The notes below the pieces were generated by a model that worked only from the letters and a program-made list of their open reading frames with translations, ran no database searches and had not been told where the DNA came from. Positions 33,621 to 42,128 of a DNA stretch of 64,000 nucleotides are shown here, one piece after another (position 1 is the stretch's first letter; the number at the start of each line of letters is the position of its first letter). This stretch comes from Sulfotelmatobacter sp049792875. GTDB lineage: Bacteria; Acidobacteriota; Terriglobia; Terriglobales; Acidobacteriaceae. The DNA lies in NCBI GenBank assembly GCA_049792875.1, contig JBARBI010000127.1, positions 22,333-86,332 on the forward strand, read 5' to 3'. Made by a program: the position numbers and the translations under genes.

Positions 33621-35225
33621 TTACTCAACCAATTCCGCGGTCCTCAGAAAGTCGTAATTCCCCGCAGGATTCAACTTCAGCCCCTGCACCCGGCGCGTGT
33701 GCACCAGAACGTTGTCGAGATACCACAGATTAATGGAAGGCAGGTCGTCGGCCAGAATGCGCTGCACTTCGGCATACAGCGGCTTGCGCACCTGGGGATC
33801 GATTTCGCGCCGGGCTTGATCAATCAAAGCGTCCACCCTGGGGTTCGAGTAGTATCCCCGGTTCGCCCCGTTCGGCGGAAACTTCGCCGAGTCAAACGCA
33901 TACTCGAAGATGTCGGGATCTTCGTTGCCCCCGATCCAGCGCAGTCCGTACATCTGAAACGCCCCGTGCTGCACGTCCGCAAAAAACGTGGCGAACTCGA
34001 AGCTGCGGATATCAAGGACAATCCCCGCCGCGCGCAGTTGCTGCTGCATCACCGCCACCATCAAGCGCGTATTCTCATCGGTCGACGTCTTCATGGTGAT
34101 GTGGAAACGCACGCCATTTGCCGCTGGATAACCGGCAGCATCGAGCAACTGGGTCGCTTTCTCAAGGTCGTGATCGTAAGCGGGCACGTTGCCGTTGTAG
34201 GCCCAGCTTTGCATCGGCAGAATACTGCGCGCCGGTTGCGCCTGATTGCGCCACAAATATTCGATCATCGGCCGCCGATCGAGCGCGTATGCGATCGCCT
34301 GCCGCACCCGCGCATCTTTCAGGATCGGATCCCGCAGATTAAATCCGAGATATGCCAGCCGGGTCCCGGCCCCATGTTCCACCGCAAGATTGGGATCACG
34401 CTCCAAGGTCAATACGGTGTCGGGCGTGAGTGAATTAATCGTAACATCCCCGCTACCCTTCCGGAGTTCGAGAGCCTGCGTGGTCGCATCGGGCACGATC
34501 GCAAAGCGCACCCGCGCCAGCTTGGCTCTCTCACCCCAATAGTCGTCGTTCCGTTCGAGGACAACTTCCCGGTCGGTCTCAGCGCTGACGAACCGGAATG
34601 GCCCGGAGCCAATTGGATGCCGCGTCATTTCATCCCCGCTGCCCTCGGGCACGACCCCGATCGCCCCGTCCGACAGATTCCACAGCAAGGTGGCATCCTG
34701 CTCTTTCATATGGAAGATAACGGTGACGTCGTCTGGTGCGTCAATGTGATCCACAAAGCGATAAACCGCCGCTTTGGTACTTCGAATCTTTCCCTGCAGC
34801 AGCGAGTCGAACGTCCACTTCACGTCGCGCGCGGTCAGCGAACGCCCATCGTGAAACGTCACGCCACGATGAAGATGGAAGACGTACGTCAGTGGATCGG
34901 GAATCTCCCAGCGTTCGGCCAGCCCCGGAGCAACGTTCAGGTCGTTCCCGCGCGCCAGTAGATCATCGAAGATCAGGTTGTCGATCCGCTCCGACTGGGC
35001 GTCAATCCCCACCCTCGGATCCAGATTCGTCGGGCTTGACTCGATGATCATGACCAGGGTGCTCGGATCAGGTTTCGCTGAGCAGGACAAAAGCGGCAGG
35101 ATCGCGATCAAGCAGAGAAGGGCGAGAGGTCCGCAAGAAAGGCGAGGTCCTCCCACGGTCCGCAGACCTCGACCGCCAACATCCAAAGTCCCACGACTGA
35201 GGTCCGCGGTCGAACCCCTATGCAT
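33621..35225 (-). CDS. Solute-binding lipoprotein of a peptide-type ABC transporter (SBP family 5)
   Basis: A 534-residue extracytoplasmic binding protein of the OppA/DppA/MppA type. The lipobox is LLSC, in ALLCLIAILPLLSCSAKP. Family-5 marks are LAERWEIPDPLTYVFHLHRG followed by VTFHDGRSLTARDVKWT, and VRQAIAYALDRRPMI. The ATG at 35225 overlaps the anmK stop (ATGCATAG). GTG at 35156 would give a more compact signal peptide, and the intervening segment looks repeat-derived. No permease or ATPase genes adjoin it. Its position after nagZ and anmK suggests that it may bind murein peptides, as MppA does, but this is inference. Confidence 0.82.
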   Translation of the reverse strand: MHRGSTADLSRGTLDVGGRGLRTVGGPRLSCGPLALLCLIAILPLLSCSAKPDPSTLVMIIESSPTNLDPRVGIDAQSERIDNLIFDDLLARGNDLNVAPGLAERWEIPDPLTYVFHLHRGVTFHDGRSLTARDVKWTFDSLLQGKIRSTKAAVYRFVDHIDAPDDVTVIFHMKEQDATLLWNLSDGAIGVVPEGSGDEMTRHPIGSGPFRFVSAETDREVVLERNDDYWGERAKLARVRFAIVPDATTQALELRKGSGDVTINSLTPDTVLTLERDPNLAVEHGAGTRLAYLGFNLRDPILKDARVRQAIAYALDRRPMIEYLWRNQAQPARSILPMQSWAYNGNVPAYDHDLEKATQLLDAAGYPAANGVRFHITMKTSTDENTRLMVAVMQQQLRAAGIVLDIRSFEFATFFADVQHGAFQMYGLRWIGGNEDPDIFEYAFDSAKFPPNGANRGYYSNPRVDALIDQARREIDPQVRKPLYAEVQRILADDLPSINLWYLDNVLVHTRRVQGLKLNPAGNYDFLRTAELVE

Positions 35226-36444
35226 ACGAGATCTTTCCCAGTACCGCGGCCCGTTTCGCACCTGTGGCAGAAGGTACATTCGAAGGCCGTCGATTCCACG
35301 TCTCATAGGCCAGCATGGCAAACGCCAGCGCTTCTTTGGCTTCTGAAGGCAGACCGAATTCGTCGGAAAATCGCATCTGCACCCCCAAGGGCGAGAGTGC
35401 TTCCGCCAGCATATCCACCAGCGTGGCATTCCTGGCGCCGCCGCCGGAAAGAATCATTTCGCGAAAGGAAGCCTTCGCGCCTGATTTCGTCGTGACGAAT
35501 CGCTCCACCGCGTCAGCAATCGACCGCGCGGTCAGCGCCGTGGCAGTGGCCACTACGTCTTGTTTGCGTGCCCGCCTGCAAGATCTCAAGAACTCGCGAA
35601 CGAATTCCCGCCCGAACTCTTCGCGCCCAGCCGTCTTCGGAGGTGCTTCACGGAAGAAGCGATTTCGCAGCATTTGCCCGAGAACAGACTCGAGCACCCT
35701 TCCGGATGCGGCAATCCTTCCATCACGATCAAACGGCCGTCCAAACAGCGCATCGGAAAGCGCGTCGATCACCATGTTTCCCGGACCCGTATCGAATGCG
35801 AACACACGGTTGGCGTCGGCGCCAGCCGGGATCGCGGTGAGATTCGCGATGCCCCCGATATTTTGCACAACGCGGCCGATCTTCGAATCACGGAAGAGGA
35901 GATAATCAAGATAGGGAACGAGCGGCGCGCCCTTGCCCCCTGCCGCCATGTCTGCCGGACGAAAATCAGAAACCACTGGCACGCCTACCCGCGCCGCAAT
36001 TACCGCAGCCTCTCCGGTCTGCCATGTCGCAGCCACTTTTCGTCCAAGAAATGGCTGTATTTCGCCCTGATGGTACAGAGTCTGCCCGTGGCAGCCCACA
36101 AGGTCCGCCTTCACCCGAAACTGCCGCTCCGCAGCGAGCACCGCGTCCGCGTACAACTCGCCCAAAAGGAAATTAAGCCGCGCCAGATCGCCCACACGAG
36201 CCCGAGTCGCATTCATAGCGGCCAGGATCGTGGCGCGAACCTTGGCAGAATAAGAATACTCAGAGTGTCCCAGCAGTTTGATCGTGTGGAGCGGGCGCCC
36301 CCGCCCGCGAACGCCACTAGCCGTAGCAGACCTTCGGCGATCGCCCGAATGCAATCCCTCGCCCACCCGGACCCGGACCAGGGCGACGTTAATCCCATCC
36401 GCGGAAGTCCCACTCATCACCCCAGCCACAACCATCGAACTCAT
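35218..36444 (-). CDS. anmK: Anhydro-N-acetylmuramic acid kinase
   Basis: A 408-residue sugar kinase that opens the 1,6-anhydro ring of anhMurNAc and phosphorylates it during cell-wall recycling. The signature GVMSGTSADGINVALV is at the start. VGCHGQTLYHQG, VSDFRPADMAAGGKGAPLVP, NIGGIANLTAIP and FDTGPGNMVIDAL follow, all typical of AnmK. It is about 20-40 residues longer than usual because of an Arg/Gly-rich insert near residues 35-54 that coincides with a family B palindrome. Its ATG overlaps the nagZ stop (ATGA at 36441-36444), so translation is coupled. Confidence 0.95.
   Translation of the reverse strand: MSSMVVAGVMSGTSADGINVALVRVRVGEGLHSGDRRRSATASGVRGRGRPLHTIKLLGHSEYSYSAKVRATILAAMNATRARVGDLARLNFLLGELYADAVLAAERQFRVKADLVGCHGQTLYHQGEIQPFLGRKVAATWQTGEAAVIAARVGVPVVSDFRPADMAAGGKGAPLVPYLDYLLFRDSKIGRVVQNIGGIANLTAIPAGADANRVFAFDTGPGNMVIDALSDALFGRPFDRDGRIAASGRVLESVLGQMLRNRFFREAPPKTAGREEFGREFVREFLRSCRRARKQDVVATATALTARSIADAVERFVTTKSGAKASFREMILSGGGARNATLVDMLAEALSPLGVQMRFSDEFGLPSEAKEALAFAMLAYETWNRRPSNVPSATGAKRAAVLGKISYA
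36284..36315 (+). repeat. Family B palindromic repeat inside anmK
   Basis: GTGTGGAGCGGGCGCCCCCG runs on to CCCGCGAACGCC, matching the family B core GTGTGGAGCGGGCACTCCTG seen at 36557, 43067, 53490 (minus) and 56572 (minus). It is inside the anmK reading frame without breaking it. Confidence 0.75.
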
Positions 36445-37589
36445 GAGCGCACTCGCCGCCTGTCCGCCCGACGGCCGAACGGCTCCAGTCGTACCTGCTC
36501 CCCGAATTCCCACAAGCGGCGCGACAATTTCTCGATCATTGCTCCCGACGGACCCCGTGTGGCGCGGGCACTCCCGCCCGCGCGTAGCGTTTGCGCAAAT
36601 TTCTTTTTGAACGCCAGAACTCGCCGAGCCGCCTCCTCCACGCGCCGCGCGAACTTCGAATCTCGTTCCGCGGTCCTGATCAACTCTTCATGCGCCTGCA
36701 GAATGTAATCCTCCCGATGGCAGATCAGGCCCAGATCGCCGCCCGCCCGAACAAACTCCGCCGCCGCCTCGCCGATGGGCGCTGCCGACAGCACTCCGCC
36801 CATTTCCAGATCGTCCGATACGATCAGATTCCGGTAACCAATTTTCTTGTGCAGTATGTCCGTGATCCACACCTTCGAAAGCGATGCCGGAGTTCGATCC
36901 CGCGTGACCTGCGGATAAGCGCCGTGCGACACCATCACAAACGGCAGTTGTCGACGAAGCGTCCGATAAGGAAGCAGATCCTCGGTCCAAAGCTTCTGCA
37001 GCGGTTTATCAATCACCGGCAATTCGTGATGGCTGTCGAGGGTCCCCTCTCCGAGACCAGGAAAATGTTTGCCGCATCCCAATACTTTGGCTGCACGAAG
37101 GCCATCGATAAAATCCCGCGCGTATGTGATTGTTTCCCGCGGATCCGCCGACACCGCACGCGACCCCATCACGGCCCGGGACGCCTCAAACCCCAAATCG
37201 AGCACAGGCGCGAAATCCACGTTGAACCCCAGCGCCCGGCAATTCTCACCGATCAGGTGCCCATGCTTGCGAAACAGCCTGCGATCCCCGGTGGCGAACA
37301 CGTCCGCCGCCGAAGGTGCTGCGCCCAGCATGTCGCGAAAGCGATCGACCGCGCCGCCTTCCAGATCCACGCAGGTGAACAACGCAGTGGCGACGCACTC
37401 TTGGCATTTGCGCAGCAGTCGCCACGTTTGTTCCGCAGTCTGGATGTTCCGCGCGAACAGAATGATTCCCGCCGGCTGCAGGTTCGTGAGCAGGGAACTG
37501 AGCCGCGGCGTCATCTCCGTGCTGTCAAAACCAACGATCAGCAGTTGGCCGATCCCTTCGATACCGCGAGCCTTGCGTTGGGCCGTCAT
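36441..37589 (-). CDS. nagZ: Beta-N-acetylhexosaminidase (GH3, NagZ type)
   Basis: A 382-residue cytoplasmic enzyme that removes GlcNAc from GlcNAc-anhydroMurNAc peptides, the step before AnmK. Characteristic segments are CVDLEGGAVDRFRD, NVDFAPVLDLGF, CGKHFPGLGEGTLDSHHELP (catalytic Asp-His pair in DSH) and LIVSDDLEMGG (nucleophile Asp). The C-terminal 40 residues are unusual: they include a family B palindrome (about residues 336-344, LRAGGSARATRGP). It is 44 bases after mutS and overlaps anmK by 4 bases. Confidence 0.94.
   Translation of the reverse strand: MTAQRKARGIEGIGQLLIVGFDSTEMTPRLSSLLTNLQPAGIILFARNIQTAEQTWRLLRKCQECVATALFTCVDLEGGAVDRFRDMLGAAPSAADVFATGDRRLFRKHGHLIGENCRALGFNVDFAPVLDLGFEASRAVMGSRAVSADPRETITYARDFIDGLRAAKVLGCGKHFPGLGEGTLDSHHELPVIDKPLQKLWTEDLLPYRTLRRQLPFVMVSHGAYPQVTRDRTPASLSKVWITDILHKKIGYRNLIVSDDLEMGGVLSAAPIGEAAAEFVRAGGDLGLICHREDYILQAHEELIRTAERDSKFARRVEEAARRVLAFKKKFAQTLRAGGSARATRGPSGAMIEKLSRRLWEFGEQVRLEPFGRRADRRRVRS
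36557..36584 (+). repeat. Family B palindromic repeat inside the 3' part of nagZ
   Basis: GTGTGGCGCGGGCACTCCCG followed by CCCGCGCG, a family B copy about 270 bases from the copy in anmK and in the same orientation. It is read through in the nagZ frame. Confidence 0.75.
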
Positions 37590-37605
37590 TGTTCGGGAAG
37601 TAGCT

Positions 37606-37640
37606 TCCTCCGTGTGCCCTCTGTCCTGTGTGGTTAAATC
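37606..37640. repeat. Gene-end repeat (family E) at the mutS stop
   Basis: TCCTCCGTGTGCCCTCTGTC continues to CTGTGTGGTTAAATC. The GGTTAA end supplies the mutS stop codon (TAA on the minus strand at 37634-37636). A fuller copy lies at 59802-59830. Confidence 0.5.
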
Positions 37641-40342
37641 TCTCTCTTTAACTCTGCCAGCAGATTCAACGCGTCCAGGGGCGTCAACCGGTTCAAATCC
37701 ACTTCCCGCAGCTTCTCCAACACCGGCTGCGACAGCGGCGTAAAAATCGTCAACTGCGTCGGTGATGGACTCGCCCCCGGAGAAAGATGCGCAGTTGCCT
37801 GCTGCTCGGCGAACTCATGCTCCGCCAGCACCTCACGCGCTCGCAGCACTACTTCATTTGGCAGCCCCGCCAACTTGGCAACTTCGATGCCGTAGCTCCG
37901 GTCCGCCGCGCCCAGCTCCACCTTTCGCAAGAATACAATCCCCCCGCCCGTCTCTTTGACCGATACGTGATAATTCTTCACCCCGGAAAGTTGCTCCGCC
38001 AATTCCGTTAGCTCGAAATAATGAGTTGCGAACAAAGTCTTGGCGCGCACTCGCGAGTGCAAGTACTCCACCGCAGCCCACGCAATCGCCAACCCGTCGT
38101 ATGTGGACGTCCCACGCCCAACCTCGTCCAGCAGTATCAGCGATCGTGCTGTTGCGGTGTGAAGGATCGCCGCCGTCTCCGTCATCTCGACCATGAACGT
38201 CGAGCGCCCGCGTGCCAGATTGTCGCTCGCCCCAATGCGGGTAAACACACGGTCCACCACACTGAGCCGCGCCGACCGCGCCGGCACAAACGATCCCATC
38301 TGCGCCAGAATCACGACCAGCGCCGTCTGCCGCAGGTAAGTCGACTTGCCGCCCATATTCGGCCCGGTCAGGAGCATGATGTTGTGCGTAGTGCCGTTCA
38401 GATAAAGATCGTTGGGCACGAAGCGCTCGCTGCCTCCCACCAGTTCCTGCTGCTCAATCACGGGATGGCGTCCTTCGATGATTTCGATCTCGCTGCCCTG
38501 AGCAGAATCCACAAAGCTCGGTCGGCAGTAATCGCGCAGCGCTGCGATGTGCGCCAGCGCTGCGAGCACATCCACTTCCGCCAGCGCCAGCGCAGCCTGC
38601 CGGATCCGCTTGGCCTCGGCCGCAATCGCCGTGCGTAGCTCGGTAAACAGACGCCGCTCGATCTCGACAATCTTTTCCTGCGCGTCGAGAATCTTGGCCT
38701 CGTACTCTTTCAGTTCGGGCGTGGTGAAGCGCTCCGCTCCCACCAGCGTCTGCTTTCGCTCGTAGTCCTGCGGGACCAAGTGCAGGTTCGGCTTCGAAAC
38801 CTCAATGTAGTACCCAAAGATGGAATTAAATTTCACCTTCAGCGAAGAAATGCCGGTGCGCCCGCGCTCCCGCTGCTCGATCTGTGCCAGCACCTGCTTG
38901 CTGTTGCGTGAGAGTTCCCGCAACTCATCGAGATCACGATCTACACCCGCAGCGATCACTCCGCCATCGGCAAAACTCAAAGGCGGCTCCGGAACGATTG
39001 TCGTTTCAATGCGCTCGCGCACGTCCTTCAACTCGTCGAGCGAACCATGCAGACCCCGCAGCCGCTCCGCCGCGAGCCGGGCCAGTGCGATCCTGAGCGC
39101 CGGAATCTTTCCCAGCGATGCCGCCAGCGCCAGGACATCGCGCGGATTTGCCGTTTCCAGCGTAACTCGGCTCAACAATCTTTCGAGGTCGAGCACACCA
39201 TCGAGCGCCCGCCGCAACTCTTCGCGCGCGACAATCTCTTTCACCCCTGCTTCCACGGAGTCGAGCCGGGCATGAATCTCGTTCAAATCGAGCGAGGGTC
39301 GCAGCAGCCATGCCCGCAACAACCGCTTGCCCATGGGCGTGACGGCCGCATCCATCGACCGAAACAGGGTGACGCCCGCATCCGTTCCGGCAAACAGCGG
39401 TTCGATCAATTCCAAATTGCGAACCGTGACCGCATCCAGCACCAGGCAACTCTGCCGCTCATACCAGCCGATGCGGTCAACGTGATCGAGCGACCCACGC
39501 TGCGTGGACCGCACGTAATACAGAATCGCCCCCGCCGCGGCTGCCGCCGCCGTGCGTCCAGCCAGCCCGAACCCTTCGAGCGACAGCACCCCAAAATGAT
39601 TCTCGAGCAGCGGAAGGGCATGATCCGGCGCAAAAATCCAGTCATCTAGCGGAGTCTCCGTGCAACTAGCCCCTGCAGCCCGAGCCTGCGGCGACGAACG
39701 ATCTGGGGACAGCCCAGGTGGGGACGGCCGCCCTCGACTGTCCGGCCGGGCCAAGCTCGGCTGGTCTTTGCCCGTAGCCCCCGAGCTCTCAAACAACGGC
39801 GCCGCCGACCCATACAGCAATTCCTTTGGCCGCAGTTGCTCCAACTCCTCCTGCACCCGCCGCAGCGCGCCCACGCCCGAGAATTCCGTAGCCCGAAACT
39901 CCCCGGTCGAGAGGTCCAACGCCGCAAATCCCACGCGGTCTCCCAACTGCGCCAGTGCCGCCAGAAAATTATTCTCATCCGATCCCAACGACGAATCCGC
40001 TGCAGTCCCCGGCGTGACTACGCGCGTCACTTCCCGCCGCACCAACTTCTTCGCCTGTCGTGGATCTTCCATCTGCTCGCAGATCGCAACCTTGAAGCCC
40101 TTGCGAATCAACTTCCCGATGTACCCCTCCGCCGCGTGATAGGGGACGCCGCACATGGGCACTGCGATTCCTTTTTCTTTGTTGCGAGAGGTCAGCGTGA
40201 TCTGCAACTCTTTCGCCGCCACGATGGCGTCATCGAAAAAGAGTTCGTAGAAATCGCCCAGACGAAAAAACAGGAGCGCGGTGGGATGTTCTTTCTTGAC
40301 GGCGGCATACTGCCGCATCAGCGGAGTGGACGGCTCGGTCAT
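37634..40342 (-). CDS. mutS: DNA mismatch repair protein MutS
   Basis: A 902-residue ATPase that recognises base mismatches and small loops. The mismatch-binding Phe-x-Glu motif is in RLGDFYELFFDD (about residue 30). The clamp and core helices follow, with the P-loop in LLTGPNMGGKSTYLRQ, Walker B region SLILLDEVGRGTSTYDG, and THYFELTELA. The start at 40342 (MTEPSTPLMRQYAAVKKEHP) matches family N-termini; the frame is open to 40396. The length is about 50 residues above the usual 850, partly from a Pro/Arg/Ser-rich insert near residues 185-230 made of family A repeat sequence. It is first in the leftward run to nagZ and anmK. Confidence 0.97.
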   Translation of the reverse strand: MTEPSTPLMRQYAAVKKEHPTALLFFRLGDFYELFFDDAIVAAKELQITLTSRNKEKGIAVPMCGVPYHAAEGYIGKLIRKGFKVAICEQMEDPRQAKKLVRREVTRVVTPGTAADSSLGSDENNFLAALAQLGDRVGFAALDLSTGEFRATEFSGVGALRRVQEELEQLRPKELLYGSAAPLFESSGATGKDQPSLARPDSRGRPSPPGLSPDRSSPQARAAGASCTETPLDDWIFAPDHALPLLENHFGVLSLEGFGLAGRTAAAAAAGAILYYVRSTQRGSLDHVDRIGWYERQSCLVLDAVTVRNLELIEPLFAGTDAGVTLFRSMDAAVTPMGKRLLRAWLLRPSLDLNEIHARLDSVEAGVKEIVAREELRRALDGVLDLERLLSRVTLETANPRDVLALAASLGKIPALRIALARLAAERLRGLHGSLDELKDVRERIETTIVPEPPLSFADGGVIAAGVDRDLDELRELSRNSKQVLAQIEQRERGRTGISSLKVKFNSIFGYYIEVSKPNLHLVPQDYERKQTLVGAERFTTPELKEYEAKILDAQEKIVEIERRLFTELRTAIAAEAKRIRQAALALAEVDVLAALAHIAALRDYCRPSFVDSAQGSEIEIIEGRHPVIEQQELVGGSERFVPNDLYLNGTTHNIMLLTGPNMGGKSTYLRQTALVVILAQMGSFVPARSARLSVVDRVFTRIGASDNLARGRSTFMVEMTETAAILHTATARSLILLDEVGRGTSTYDGLAIAWAAVEYLHSRVRAKTLFATHYFELTELAEQLSGVKNYHVSVKETGGGIVFLRKVELGAADRSYGIEVAKLAGLPNEVVLRAREVLAEHEFAEQQATAHLSPGASPSPTQLTIFTPLSQPVLEKLREVDLNRLTPLDALNLLAELKREI
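39702..39770 (+). repeat. Family A palindromic repeat inside mutS
   Basis: It begins CTGGGGACAGCCCAGGTG, then GGGGACGGCCGCCCTCGACT and GTCCGGCCGGGCCAAGCTCG. The start TGGGGAC appears twice, as if one copy were partly duplicated. The insert lies in frame in the connector region of MutS, residues about 191-214. Confidence 0.8.
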
Positions 40343-40471
40343 CGAGGCGGGCTTCGGCGGATTATAACAAAGCACGCTGCTCCCTTTCTGCGGCATTTCG
40401 CATGGCTCGCGTGGAAATTACCGCAAGAATTCGCGGTTGACTCCGGTTCTCTCCAGGTGTTCTCCTTTCCC

Positions 40472-41467
40472 ATGGAACTCCGCAAGGATCCCATCACTCG
40501 TTCCTGGGTCATCACCGGGGACGATCCCGGCGAAGGAGCACCTCGCCCCGACTCCGCCTGCCCTTTTTGCGCTGATTCCGCGGCGTCCCAACAGGTAATC
40601 GCGAAGTCCCCGAATGCACCCGGAGTTCCATGGTCCGCCCGTTCGGTGGTGCATCCCAGACCGCTCTACCGCATTGAGGGGGAACCCGGCCGCCGCGGTG
40701 ATGGCATTTATGACCGGATGCACTCCGTGGGCGCACATGAGGTTTTAGTCGAAAACCCGCGCCACGACCGCCATCTGTGGAATGCCAGCGACGACGAGCT
40801 TGCGCACTTTCTCCGCCTGGCCGCCGAGCGCATCCTCGATCTCAAGCGCGATCCGCGCATCAAGTATGTGAGCCTGTTCAAGGACTACGGTAAGAACGCC
40901 GGACAGGAGTTCAGCCATCCCACTTCACAAATCACCGCGACCATGTTTGTTCCGCGCCGCGTACTCTACGAATTGCGCGCCGGACGCGAGTACTTCGTCG
41001 GCAAGGAGCGATGTGTTTTCTGCGACATCATCCAGCAGGAGGAACGTCAGGCCCAGCGCGTCATCGAGGCTCGTGGCGACTATCTTGCACTGTGTCCTTA
41101 TGCCCCGCGAGTCCCTTATGAGACCTGGATTATGCCGCGCAACCACGATGCCTCTTTCGAACGAACGGGGTTGAACAAGCCGGGATTGCGCACCAACCTG
41201 GCCGCGCTGATCAGGCGTACGTTGCAGCGCGTTCGTTCTATTACCGAAGACTTTCACCTCGTGCTGCACACCTCGCCCAGCAGCCTGCACCCTTCGAAGA
41301 ATCTCGGATATTGGAAGACGATCGACGACGACTACCACTGGCACATCGAGATCCTGCCCGTTGTCGGCTCCAAGGCGCGGTCGTACACCTTCAAAGAGGT
41401 GTACTATTCCCCAGTCAGTTCCGAGACGGCAGTCAAGCAGTTGCGCGAGGCGAAAATCGACGGCTGA
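40472..41467 (+). CDS. galT: Galactose-1-phosphate uridylyltransferase-like (GalT/HIT fold) protein
   Basis: A 331-residue GalT-family protein. Family features are ELRKDPITRSWVITGDDPGE at the start, a zinc-type pair CPFCADS, HEVLVENPRHDRHLW, YVSLFKDYGKNAGQEFSHPT, CDIIQQE and DDDYHWHIEILP. GalT swaps UMP between UDP-glucose and galactose-1-phosphate through a uridylylated histidine in HPHxQ. Here that motif reads SHPTSQ, so the expected nucleophile is threonine. The second, C-terminal HIT-like motif HWHIE is kept. The protein may be a related nucleotidyl transferase or phosphorylase. I chose the ATG at 40472; the frame is open far upstream across mutS, but that part has no GalT similarity. Confidence 0.75.
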   Translation: MELRKDPITRSWVITGDDPGEGAPRPDSACPFCADSAASQQVIAKSPNAPGVPWSARSVVHPRPLYRIEGEPGRRGDGIYDRMHSVGAHEVLVENPRHDRHLWNASDDELAHFLRLAAERILDLKRDPRIKYVSLFKDYGKNAGQEFSHPTSQITATMFVPRRVLYELRAGREYFVGKERCVFCDIIQQEERQAQRVIEARGDYLALCPYAPRVPYETWIMPRNHDASFERTGLNKPGLRTNLAALIRRTLQRVRSITEDFHLVLHTSPSSLHPSKNLGYWKTIDDDYHWHIEILPVVGSKARSYTFKEVYYSPVSSETAVKQLREAKIDG

Positions 41468-41515
41468 AGATCGAGACAGTGAATTGTGAACTGAACGTTG
41501 TGGGGACCGGGCATG

Positions 41516-41560
41516 CGGGGACGGGGGCATTCGCCCGTCCGCCGGGCAAGCCCGGCGAAG
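41516..41560 (+). repeat. Family C palindromic repeat (intergenic)
   Basis: GCGGGGACGGGGGCATTCGC continues to CCGTCCGCCGGGCAAGCCCG, a GC-rich palindrome similar in plan to the copy in hemC (GTAGGGGCGGACGCATTCGT). It lies in the 144-base gap after galT, followed by TTTTTTAACCACCGC, a fragment like family E. Confidence 0.6.
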
Positions 41561-41611
41561 ATTTTTTAACCACCGCAACGCAAGCGATTGTAGTGAGGTT
41601 CCATTAATGCC

Positions 41612-41983
41612 ATGACCGCCAAGGTCACAGGCCTGATCCCGATGGCGTTCGCTGCCGAAGTGCAGCGCTCGGTCGATTTCTATAGGCTGCTCGGCATGGA
41701 AATTCGCGGCAGCCTGCGAGCACCCTCAGGCGGCCTGCAATGGGTCCACTTGGCTTGCGACCACGCCGAATTGATGTTCGCGCGTGCCTCGGATCCCGTG
41801 ATTGCCAGCCAGCAGGCGGTATTGTTTTATCTCTACTCGCCCGATCTGATCGCGTTGCGCGAGCATCTGTTGGCAAGCGGCGTGAAAGTCTCGCCGATTA
41901 CGTATCCCGACTACATGCCCAAAGGCGAGATTCGGGTGGAAGACCCCGACGACTATGTGCTCCTGATCGGCCAATCCGACTAA
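41612..41983 (+). CDS. VOC-superfamily (glyoxalase/bleomycin resistance-like) protein
   Basis: A 123-residue single-module VOC protein. GLIPMAFAAEVQRSVDFYRL is the usual first beta-alpha unit, and YMPKGEIRVEDPDDYVLLIG is the usual end, with the conserved Glu before DPD. VOC proteins bind a metal and act as small isomerases, dioxygenases or drug-binding proteins; the substrate is unknown. The start ATG at 41612 has only a weak ribosome site. Confidence 0.75.
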   Translation: MTAKVTGLIPMAFAAEVQRSVDFYRLLGMEIRGSLRAPSGGLQWVHLACDHAELMFARASDPVIASQQAVLFYLYSPDLIALREHLLASGVKVSPITYPDYMPKGEIRVEDPDDYVLLIGQSD

Positions 41984-42128
41984 GGCTGAGTAAACCCCGG
42001 CTAACACGCTTTCCAGACCTCCTTTCCTCCGACCATTGCTGTAGCAACAAGCGAAACAGCGTCAGCGCCTGTCCCAGTTTCCTGCAACCCTGCGCCGTAT
42101 AATGTTCGCTTTCCGGGAGGTGCTGCGA

